From JABDJL01 sp047614505 (GTDB lineage: Bacteria > Pseudomonadota > Gammaproteobacteria > Xanthomonadales > SZUA-36), in the NCBI GenBank assembly GCA_047614505.1, contig JBLHGQ010000024.1:1-28336 (forward strand): a stretch of 28,336 nucleotides of DNA, written 5' to 3'. Under the pieces are notes generated by a model. It saw only the letters and a program-made list of their open reading frames with translations. It did not search any database and was not told where the DNA came from. Shown piece after piece: positions 8,706 to 16,154 of this stretch. The translations under genes and the position numbers were made by a program. Each line of letters starts with the position of its first letter. Position 1 is the first letter of the stretch.

Positions 8706-11700
8706 ATGCTCCCCTCACAATTTGCCATTGAAAAGAAAGTCATCAGCTGGATGCTGGTGCTGATTTTCGGCGTTGGCGGCATGGTTGCGTTTTTTAGCCT
8801 GGGCCAACTCGAGGATCCGGCATTCACGGTCAAGGACGCACGAATTCTGGTCGCCTATCCGGGTGCATCTCCACAACAGGTAGAAGAAGAAGTCACCTTC
8901 CCGGTTGAGCAGGCACTGCAGCAACTGGCTGCCCTGGACGAAGTGAAATCGACATCCAGTGCAGGATCGTCCCAGATTACCGCTACCATTCAGAACACTT
9001 ATAGCGGCAATGAACTCCAGCAAACTTGGGATAGCGTTCGTAGAAAAATTGACGATATGCTGGTCAAGGGTGAGCTACCTCCCGGTACTTCCGAGCCCCT
9101 GATCATCGATGATTTCGGTGACGTATTCGGCATGATGTTTGCGGTAACAGGTGAAGGGTATTCCTACGGTGAGCTTGAAGATTATGTGGATTACCTGCGC
9201 CGCGAACTGATACTGGTGCCCGGTGTAGCCAAGATCAATATCACCGGAAACCGCGAACGGCAGGTGTTTGTCGAAATTTCACAGGCACAGCTTGCAACCC
9301 TTGGTGTATCAATCAAGCGCATTTACGATTTGTTGCAAACGCAAAACGTGGTTTCTAATGCAGGCAGTATCCGGTCCGGTTCCGAATCCGTTCGTATTAA
9401 CCCGACGGGAGAGTTCACCGATGTCTCTCAACTTGAGCAGCTGTTGATCAGCGATCCGGGTGCGTCAGAACTAATCTACCTTGGAGATGTTGCCGATATT
9501 TACATGGGATTTGCTGAAGTTCCAGGCAAGATCATGCGCTACGCTGGCGATGAGGCCCTGGTGCTTGGGGTTTCATTTACCTCAGGCGTAAACGTTGTCG
9601 ATATCGGCAAGGCGGTCGAGGAGCGTTTACTGGACCTGGAGTTCGCCCGCCCGGTGGGTGTCGAATTACATGATCTTTACAACCAGCCTAGAGAGGTGGA
9701 ATTATCGGTATCTGCATTTCTTAAAAACCTCATCGCAGCTGTTTTAATCGTTATAGTCGTTTTGTTGTTTTTCATGGGCGTCAAGAGCGGCCTGCTGATC
9801 GGTATCATCCTTTTCCTGACCTGCAGCGGCACGTTCATCCTGATGATGAACAGTGAGATCGAGTTACAACGTATTTCGCTGGGAGCCCTGATCATTGCTC
9901 TGGGAATGCTGGTTGATAACGCCATTGTGGTGACCGAAGGCGTGCTGATGGGCATGAAACGCGGCCTGAGCAAACTTGAGGCCGCCAATGCAATCGTCAA
10001 GCAAACGATGTGGCCATTGCTTGGCGCCACGGTTATTGCCGTTCTTGCTTTCGCTCCTATCGGACTATCCCCGGATTCCACCGGCGAATTTGCCGGCTCG
10101 TTGTTTTGGGTATTGCTTTATTCGCTTACGCTGAGCTGGTTTACCGCCATCACTCTGACACCTTTCTTTTGCGACCTGTTCTTCAAGGAAGAAATTCAGA
10201 AGCAAGACAGCCAGGAAGCAGAGGAAGATCCTTATAAAGGGGCCATTTTTATTGCCTACAAGAAGCTGATTGACCTGTGCATGCGCCGCCGCCTTGCAAT
10301 GGTCATCGTGCTCATTGCCATGCTGGTCGCATCAATCTGGGGTTTTGGCAAGGTACAACAGTCTTTCTTCCCGCCTTCAACCACCCCGATTTTCATGGTG
10401 GATTACTGGTTACCCCAGGGCACTGACATCCGCGCCACCGATGAGGATATTGAAGAAATACAAAATGCTCTGAAGGATGATCCGCGTATCGAGTTTATGC
10501 ACGCGGTGATTGGTGGCGGAATGCCGAGATTCATGCTGACCTACACGTCGGAGTCTTCCTATCCCAGCTACGCTCAGATTCTGTTCCGTATCAAAGATTC
10601 CGAAGATGTCGTACCGATGATGAAAGATGTGGATGCATTTCTGGCAGAAAACTATCCGCAGGCATCCATCAAGTTCCGGCGCCTGGAGATTGGCCCTTCC
10701 CCCGCTGCCAAGATCGTGGCCCGCTTTATAGGTCCTGATCCGGATGTGCTTCGGAAACTGGCGGTACAGGCCAAGGAAATTTTCAGGCAGGATTACAACG
10801 CCGTTGGCATACGTGACGACTGGCGGGAACGATCCAAGATGATCCGGCCCCAGTTGAACGAGGCCGCGGCCAGGCGCCTGGGCATCACCAAGCGGGATCT
10901 TGATCGCGCATTGCTCGGCAGCTTTTCTGGTGCCAAAGTCGGTCTCTACCGTCAGGGAACCAACCTGATCCCGATCATCGTCCGCTTACCGGATGATGAA
11001 CGACTAAACATAGACAGCATTCATGATGTTCAACTCTGGAGCGCCACCTTCAATCGATATGTCCAGATTGACGAGGTGGTCTCCGAATTCCGTACCGAGT
11101 GGGAAGACGCCCTGATCCAAAGAAAGGATCGCAAGAGAACGCTGTCCGTGCTGGCCGACCCTGATATTTTTGGCACAGAAACTGCCAATGACCTGTTCAA
11201 GAGGGTCAGGCCCAAAATCGAAGCCCTGGACATACCAGACGGTTATGAACTCGAATGGGGTGGGGAATATGAAAGCTCAGCAGAGGCTTCCGGTGCCCTG
11301 ATGGCTTCATTGCCCATGGGGTTCCTGATGATGTTTCTCATTACTGTACTGTTGTTCAATGCGGTAAAAGCGCCACTGGTCATATGGGCTACCGTTCCCA
11401 TGGCAATCGTTGGCGTTACGGTAGGCTTGCTGTTACTGAATAAGCCTTTTGGATTTATGGCACTACTGGGGTTGCTCAGCTTATCCGGCATGTTACTCAA
11501 GAATGGAATTGTATTGCTGGACCAGATCAACACGGAACTGGCCGAGGGCACAGAGCCCTACCAGGCTGTACTAATGTCCGGGGTGAGCAGGGTCCGGCCG
11601 GTATCCATGGCGGCAATTACCACGATACTGGGCATGGTTCCTCTGCTGGCCGATGCGTTTTTCGAGAGCATGGCCGCAGCCATCATGTTCGGTCTGGGAT

Positions 11701-11789
11701 TTGCAACAGTGCTGACCCTGGTTGTGGTCCCGGTGCTCTATGCCATGTTCCACGGCATCAAGTACCGGCCATTAGCTGATCTGGATTGA
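8706..11789 (+). CDS. RND family efflux transporter permease (HAE1/AcrB-like)
   Basis: This 1027-residue proton-driven inner-membrane transporter has the usual duplicated layout: TM1 near residues 10-30, a large periplasmic porter/docking domain, TM2-6 (about 335-495), TM7 (about 522-540), a second periplasmic domain, and TM8-12 (about 863-1015). The TM4 proton-relay motif reads GMLVDNAIVV with Asp404; AcrB has two adjacent aspartates here, whereas this protein has Asp-Asn, which many RND pumps share. Other family segments are YPGASPQQVEEEVTFPVEQAL near the N-terminus and LSGMLLKNGIVLLDQIN near the C-terminus. It would act with the adaptor upstream. No outer-membrane factor gene is present, so a TolC-like protein must come from elsewhere. 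Confidence 0.95.
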   Translation: MLPSQFAIEKKVISWMLVLIFGVGGMVAFFSLGQLEDPAFTVKDARILVAYPGASPQQVEEEVTFPVEQALQQLAALDEVKSTSSAGSSQITATIQNTYSGNELQQTWDSVRRKIDDMLVKGELPPGTSEPLIIDDFGDVFGMMFAVTGEGYSYGELEDYVDYLRRELILVPGVAKINITGNRERQVFVEISQAQLATLGVSIKRIYDLLQTQNVVSNAGSIRSGSESVRINPTGEFTDVSQLEQLLISDPGASELIYLGDVADIYMGFAEVPGKIMRYAGDEALVLGVSFTSGVNVVDIGKAVEERLLDLEFARPVGVELHDLYNQPREVELSVSAFLKNLIAAVLIVIVVLLFFMGVKSGLLIGIILFLTCSGTFILMMNSEIELQRISLGALIIALGMLVDNAIVVTEGVLMGMKRGLSKLEAANAIVKQTMWPLLGATVIAVLAFAPIGLSPDSTGEFAGSLFWVLLYSLTLSWFTAITLTPFFCDLFFKEEIQKQDSQEAEEDPYKGAIFIAYKKLIDLCMRRRLAMVIVLIAMLVASIWGFGKVQQSFFPPSTTPIFMVDYWLPQGTDIRATDEDIEEIQNALKDDPRIEFMHAVIGGGMPRFMLTYTSESSYPSYAQILFRIKDSEDVVPMMKDVDAFLAENYPQASIKFRRLEIGPSPAAKIVARFIGPDPDVLRKLAVQAKEIFRQDYNAVGIRDDWRERSKMIRPQLNEAAARRLGITKRDLDRALLGSFSGAKVGLYRQGTNLIPIIVRLPDDERLNIDSIHDVQLWSATFNRYVQIDEVVSEFRTEWEDALIQRKDRKRTLSVLADPDIFGTETANDLFKRVRPKIEALDIPDGYELEWGGEYESSAEASGALMASLPMGFLMMFLITVLLFNAVKAPLVIWATVPMAIVGVTVGLLLLNKPFGFMALLGLLSLSGMLLKNGIVLLDQINTELAEGTEPYQAVLMSGVSRVRPVSMAAITTILGMVPLLADAFFESMAAAIMFGLGFATVLTLVVVPVLYAMFHGIKYRPLADLD

Positions 11790-11797
11790 CACACGAT

Positions 11798-12913
11798 ATG
11801 CGCATACTTTCAGGATTACTGCTCATCAGCATGCTGGTTCTGTTTCTCCCGGCATGTGGCGAAAGTGAGGTTCCGGCTACCCCGGCAACCGAGGGAACCG
11901 GCATTGCAGAGCCGGTAATTGCCGTTTCCAGTGTTGACGGCGAACCTTCGCTGCCCGTACAGAACACTGATGGCCCCGGTCAGTTTCTTCTCACACGATC
12001 AGAGCAAGGCCTGCCACCGGAGCTCGCGCCGTTAAGCCAGGCATGGGTTGGGGATTATGACGGCATGGTTGAGCGCCGGGTGGTTCGAATCCTGACTGTT
12101 TACCAACTCGGTGGATACTTCCTCGACGGCCCACAGGAAAAAGGGATCACCTATGATCTGGCGAAAATGTTCGAGGCCTTCCTCAACGAGCGCCTGGGTA
12201 GTGGTCACGTCAAATTGCATGTTGTCCTGATACCAGTAGAGTTCGACCAACTGCTTGATGGGCTGGTCCAGGGCTATGGTGATATTGCAGCGGCCGGTTT
12301 GAGCATTACGCCAGAGCGGGATGAAATTGTAGATTTCGGTGCCCCGCTTTCCCGGGAAGTTAAGGAAATCGTAATCACAGGGCCCGGCGCACCTGAACTC
12401 AAGACTATTGAGGATTTATCCGGCCAACAGATTTATGTGAAACCGGGAAGTAGCTACCGTGTGAGCCTTGAAAGACTTAACAGGAGACTCGCTGCTGCGA
12501 ATCGCAAATTGATCGAGATCGTAGATGCTCCGGCACTCCTGGAGGACGTTGACCTGCTCGAAATGGTCAGCGCCGGTCTGCTTCCGATGATTGCCATGGA
12601 CGACTATAAAGCCCGGTTCTGGGCCGAAATACTCGAAGGTATCACCCCCCGTGAAGACCTGGTTATCAGAGATGGCCAGCGGCTAGGCTGGGCGATGCGA
12701 GAAAACAGCTCCTTGTTGAAAGCCGAGATCGACGAGTTTGCCCGCATCAATCGCCAGGGAACGTTGATGGGCAACATCCTGATCAAGCGCTACCTGAAGA
12801 ATAAGAAATGGGTCAGAAATGCGCTGGACCCAAGCGAGTTGGGGCGTTTTGAAAGTACCATCGGATTTTTTAAGCAATATGCGGGACAGTACAGTACGGT
12901 TTCGATCACCTGA
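11798..12913 (+). pseudogene. MltF-like lytic transglycosylase, N-terminal part (frameshifted)
   Basis: The product starts with a lipoprotein signal (MRILSGLLLISMLVLF, lipobox LPAC, Cys20). A solute-binding-protein family 3 domain follows, seen in VVRILTVYQLGGYF, GYGDIAAAGLSITPERDEIVDF and LSGQQIYVKPGSSYRVSLERLN. This is the regulatory half of MltF-type enzymes, which cleave peptidoglycan with a C-terminal SLT domain. Here the frame ends in STVSIT then stop, just before that domain, which continues in another frame. The cause is a tandem AGTAC duplication at 12888-12897. I start at ATG 11798; a TTG at 11786 overlaps the permease stop (TTGA). Position right after the permease suggests cotranscription. 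As written it would make a lipoprotein without catalytic domain. Confidence 0.82.
12888..12897 (+). repeat. 5-bp tandem duplication (AGTAC x2) causing the frameshift
   Basis: AGTAC at 12888-12892 is followed directly by a second AGTAC at 12893-12897. Removing one copy restores a continuous frame reading QYGFDHLMIAAQGYQESRLD, which matches the expected hinge between the binding-protein and SLT domains. The duplication is thus the likely inactivating change. Confidence 0.82.
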
Positions 12914-13389
12914 TGATCGCCGCACAGGGCTACCAGGAGTCACGGCTCGATCAGAACGTTCGCAGTAGCGCCGGCGCCGTGGGTGTTATGCAGCTGCTGC
13001 CCAGCACTGCAGCAGATAAAAACGTCGGCATCCCCGATATCACTCAAGTCGAACCCAATATACATGCAGGAGTGAAATACCTTCACTTTTTGCGCAATCG
13101 ATATTTCGATGATCCGAGTCTCGACCCTTTTAACGCAGCCTTATTTTCGTTCGCAGCCTACAATGCCGGCCCGGCCAGGGTAAGAGGCTTACGCCGAATG
13201 GCCGAAGAATCAGGGTTGGACCCCAACAAATGGTTCAATCACGTTGAATTAATTGCTGCCAAAGAAATCGGCCGGGAAACCGTTCAGTACGTCAGCAACA
13301 TCTACAAATACTATCTGGCCTATCGCTTGATTACGGACAAGCAGAACCAAAGAAATGACGGTAGATCTATTGGGAAGGATTCTGATTGA
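12913..13389 (+). pseudogene. MltF-like lytic transglycosylase, C-terminal SLT domain (frameshifted part)
   Basis: This is the catalytic half of the broken gene: a goose-lysozyme-like SLT domain of about 150 residues. The catalytic glutamate is Glu9 of the fragment, in GYQESRLD. The family motifs GAVGVMQLLPSTA, NIHAGVKYLHFLRNRYF, FAAYNAGPARV and GRETVQYVSNIYKYYLAYRL are all intact, so decay is recent. The ATG at 12913 overlaps the upstream stop (TGATG), so translational reinitiation could still make it. It would then lack a signal peptide and remain cytoplasmic, away from its peptidoglycan substrate. A designed two-gene arrangement is unlikely because the upstream frame also reads through the same codons once one AGTAC is dropped. 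Confidence 0.82.
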
Positions 13390-13448
13390 TGGTGTCCCGA
13401 GTCACAGTGCAATAGAATGTCCGCCTTACTCTAGTTTCGGATAATTTT

Positions 13449-14075
13449 ATGACCAGATACTCGCTGATTCGCATTCCAACCACCTTAGTCCTGCTCGCAT
13501 TACTAACTGCTTGTACGGGCACTAAGGTTGTTCATCAATGGCAGAACCCCCAGGGGGAAGGTGTAGCAGCCGAAAAACTCGCCGTTGTCGCAATGGCACC
13601 AGAAGAAGGAATGCGCCAGGCAGTCGAAAAAGTATTGGTCGACCAGATCAACAGTGCAGGTGGTAATGCATTCAGTTCGTTTTCCCTGAAAGGCATGAGA
13701 AGCAATTTGACAAGAGAAAAAGCAGAGGCTGCATTAAAAGAAGCCGGAGCCGACGCGGTAGTCGTGGCTTTTATAACGGGCGCAACAAAGGGTGAAAAAT
13801 TGCAGCGTGCTGATTATTACTTACGGTACGAAGGGAATTACACCTATACCGACTGGATGTCTCCCCAATTTGTGGATGTGTACTCCATCCAGGAAGGGTC
13901 AGGATATTACGAACAGGAACGCAGTCTGTTTCTGGAAACCTCGTACTACCAGTTACCCTCGGCTAGCCAACGCTGGACTATTATCACGGAATCTTCCGGG
14001 CTTGAATATCGGGCGGTCGCAGCCGCTTTGGCTGGCAAAATTACCGCTGAGATGAAAAAAGACGGAGCTTTATAA
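13449..14075 (+). CDS. Putative lipoprotein of unknown function
   Basis: This 208-residue protein has a lipoprotein signal: basic MTRYSLIRIP, hydrophobic TTLVLLALLT, and lipobox LTAC with Cys22. The mature part opens with GTKVVHQWQNP and KLAVVAMAPEEGMRQAVEKVLVDQI, a layout like envelope lipoproteins that start with a beta-strand/helix module (compare DUF4136-type proteins). A Tyr-rich stretch (ADYYLRYEGNYTYTDW) follows, then a C-terminal helix (EYRAVAAALAGKITAEM). I cannot name a family with confidence. It stands 59 bases after the transglycosylase remnant, so it may have its own promoter. Its likely home is the periplasmic face of inner or outer membrane. Confidence 0.75.
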   Translation: MTRYSLIRIPTTLVLLALLTACTGTKVVHQWQNPQGEGVAAEKLAVVAMAPEEGMRQAVEKVLVDQINSAGGNAFSSFSLKGMRSNLTREKAEAALKEAGADAVVVAFITGATKGEKLQRADYYLRYEGNYTYTDWMSPQFVDVYSIQEGSGYYEQERSLFLETSYYQLPSASQRWTIITESSGLEYRAVAAALAGKITAEMKKDGAL

Positions 14076-14126
14076 GTCTGATTTTGCGCCGCTGGCAGTG
14101 GCAAGCTCTGGTATCAGCCCCAGGTA

Positions 14127-14717
14127 TCAGACCCTGTTTGAAAGGTCGCCCAACTCCAACCCAAAAAAGACAATGAAGACCAGCAACACGGCCCATTGAA
14201 ACAGCGCCAGGGCTGCGTGAACTTTTGGGTAATCAGCAATCCTCAATAACAACGACGATATCAGGAAAAACAAAAATAGAGGTAAGGTCTCACCGAACTC
14301 ACCTCGCGTGATTGGCCTGAGCATGATTCCCCATAACCACACCAGAGACATTACGGTAAAAAAGGTCTTCTTATTGTTGTAGTAAATCTCCTTTATGTTC
14401 AGTCGTTGGCCATCAAGGCTTGGAACCAACAAAATGGTAGCCAGGAAAAGCAAAGTCGGGCCGATCAGCAGGTACAGGTACTTGAAGAAGTTAAACGATT
14501 CCAAACTCCTCAATGACCATAGCGACCACCAGAAAAAGATATGCAGCACCAATTGCATCGCTGCAAAACAGCTATATACCCAGTAATGATCGATTTTAGC
14601 CTTGTTCTTGAACCTCAGAAATTCAGACAGGGCAGTCAAAAGTCGAACAATACCCATGCCATTTACTACGGCAGCCAGGCTGATGATAAAGGTAAATGCG
14701 TGAGTTGAATTATCCAC
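14127..14717 (-). CDS. Polytopic membrane protein of unknown function
   Basis: This 196-residue protein is mostly hydrophobic, with about six predicted membrane segments (near 7-27, 46-70, 78-99, 116-132, 143-158 and 166-185) and short basic loops such as RFKNKAKIDHY. No catalytic motif is evident. The start is GTG at 14717, 5 bases after AGG; the second residue onward reads DNSTHAFTFIISLAAVVNGMG. It converges with the (+) lipoprotein gene, and its own promoter would lie in the short gap before the DUF4136 gene, which is upstream on the same strand. Function unknown; real coding is supported by length and consistent helix pattern. Confidence 0.65.
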   Translation of the reverse strand: MDNSTHAFTFIISLAAVVNGMGIVRLLTALSEFLRFKNKAKIDHYWVYSCFAAMQLVLHIFFWWSLWSLRSLESFNFFKYLYLLIGPTLLFLATILLVPSLDGQRLNIKEIYYNNKKTFFTVMSLVWLWGIMLRPITRGEFGETLPLFLFFLISSLLLRIADYPKVHAALALFQWAVLLVFIVFFGLELGDLSNRV

Positions 14718-14741
14718 TAGAACCTATTACTTCCTGCAGAC

Positions 14742-15317
14742 CTACTGATTTGCTGTGAAAGGATATCCTTCAAACATCGCAGTAACACCGGCATCTATCG
14801 CTGCCCGAATGTCTGCGTTACTTCGACCTTCTTTCACCCGGCCAATACCCACGCCTTCCCAAACCAGTCTTTTCTGCGCCATGTCCACGAGGTCTACGTT
14901 TACCGTGCCCTGTGTGTACTGGCTGACATTAGTGGTTGTTCCGTATCCATAGCCCATCCAGGGGTCATAAAACCCACGACGATAACCATAGTAGCCCCCA
15001 TACATCATGGGATCCGCTGATTGCGTCACCTTGGTTTTTTCCTGCATTTTGGCGGAAACATTGATGCTCAGGTCAGGGTTCTCTGATTCAACATATCCTT
15101 TCGCCTGCATTTCTCTGATGATAGAAACCCTGAACTGGCGTCCCCACAAGTTCGAATACCGGGTATCTTCGATGCTCATTGGCTGGAAGAAACCAAACGT
15201 TTTGTATTGGCTGAAATCGACTTCCGGATCATAGTCAGACTGGATTTGAGGGCCTGAAGCACAGCCAGCCAACAGGAGTAGGCTCACGAAAAGCAGCGTG
15301 ATTTTATTCATCTTCAT
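14742..15317 (-). CDS. DUF4136-family lipoprotein
   Basis: This 191-residue protein has a short lipoprotein signal and lipobox LAGC (Cys19). The mature chain has the DUF4136 pattern: SDYDPEVDFSQYKTFGFF near the start, a middle Tyr/Gly-rich region, and the terminal block GTVNVDLVDMAQKRLVWEGVGIG ending in AIDAGVTAMFEGYPF. Such proteins are cell-envelope lipoproteins of unknown role. Its first codons overlap the end of the DUF3313 gene by 14 bases, so the two are almost certainly cotranscribed and translationally coupled. A second ATG two codons in (15311) is an equally good start, with AGGA upstream of both. Confidence 0.88.
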   Translation of the reverse strand: MKMNKITLLFVSLLLLAGCASGPQIQSDYDPEVDFSQYKTFGFFQPMSIEDTRYSNLWGRQFRVSIIREMQAKGYVESENPDLSINVSAKMQEKTKVTQSADPMMYGGYYGYRRGFYDPWMGYGYGTTTNVSQYTQGTVNVDLVDMAQKRLVWEGVGIGRVKEGRSNADIRAAIDAGVTAMFEGYPFTANQ

Positions 15318-15996
15318 CGGTTCCTGTCACAGTATTTTGAGCTTCGGAAAGTCCAGCGGCCAGCCTGTCGGCCCACTGCTGCAATGCCCGCTTGGCGGCT
15401 GCCCGGTTAGAAGCCTTGGTTTGCCACTGAAAATTTGAGCTACGCCTGTCCGCTTTGCGATCCATGGCCTTTACGAGGAGGTCTCCGGTCACCGAGTCAT
15501 AGAGCTCCACATACAAAGTCATGTCCCCGGCAGACTCCACGAACTGATAACCGCGCCCCACGCTGCGGGTATCGGGCGCATTAACGTCCAGATTTACAAT
15601 GGCCGGCCTGACAATGAGCACGTCTTCGGCAGGTTCACTAACCAATTCGTGACCTGCTTCATCCAGTGTCTCGGCAAATACTTCCCTGAATAACTCAGCC
15701 AGGTCGGACTTAATCCGCTTCATATCGTTAGCACTGACCTTGTGCGAGTAAGAGCGATTCTGATCGCGCTGCCAGTTCTTTTTGAATGCAACGCTGGTTT
15801 CTACCAACCAGACCTTGTCATAAACACTCAGATCAACGCCTTCTTTTGCGTATACCAGGGCGAGCTCAGTATCTTTAACCTTGTGCAGGCCTTCTTCAGT
15901 TATTTCCGGCAAATCGCTCTTGGCAAATACAGCACTCGAAATCAGCATCGCCGGAAACAGAACGGCGGATATTGAAACCATAAATTTACTCTTCAT
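15304..15996 (-). CDS. DUF3313-family exported protein
   Basis: This 230-residue protein has a Sec signal (MKSKFMVSISAVLFPAMLISSAVFA) and no lipobox Cys, unlike many DUF3313 members, which are lipoproteins. The mature part shows the family layout: LALVYAKEGVDLSVYDKVWL, a central ELFREVFAETLDEAGHELV, then VLIVRPAIVNLDVNAPDTRS, and a C-terminal DVQ-like beta/alpha region (LYVELYDSVTGDLLVKAMDR, RAAAKRALQQWADRLAAGL). AGGAG lies 10 bases before the ATG. It is the first gene of a two-gene unit with the DUF4136 lipoprotein. Both probably act in the periplasm or at the outer membrane; function is unknown. Confidence 0.85.
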   Translation of the reverse strand: MKSKFMVSISAVLFPAMLISSAVFAKSDLPEITEEGLHKVKDTELALVYAKEGVDLSVYDKVWLVETSVAFKKNWQRDQNRSYSHKVSANDMKRIKSDLAELFREVFAETLDEAGHELVSEPAEDVLIVRPAIVNLDVNAPDTRSVGRGYQFVESAGDMTLYVELYDSVTGDLLVKAMDRKADRRSSNFQWQTKASNRAAAKRALQQWADRLAAGLSEAQNTVTGTDEDE

Positions 15997-16154
15997 CGTG
16001 CATAACTCCTGAAAAATTCGAATAAGAAATCAGAAAACCCTCAAAACCGATGCTAATCTACATGGAGTGGGGGCTCGATTCCAGCATTGTTAAGACTGTT
16101 ACGTCAATCAGACTAAAAGCTAAATGCGGTGATACTGGAGCCTCTGTTACTCAA

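Noticed and set aside
12913..13389. Independent small SLT transglycosylase gene
   Set aside because: It has no signal peptide, and removing one AGTAC upstream fuses it in frame to the binding-protein domain, as in the MltF family.
14080..14126. Decayed third copy of the GGGGTCAGAGTC palindrome
   Set aside because: GGTATCAG occurs twice near CCCC, but no extended complementarity or shared core can be seen; similarity is too weak.
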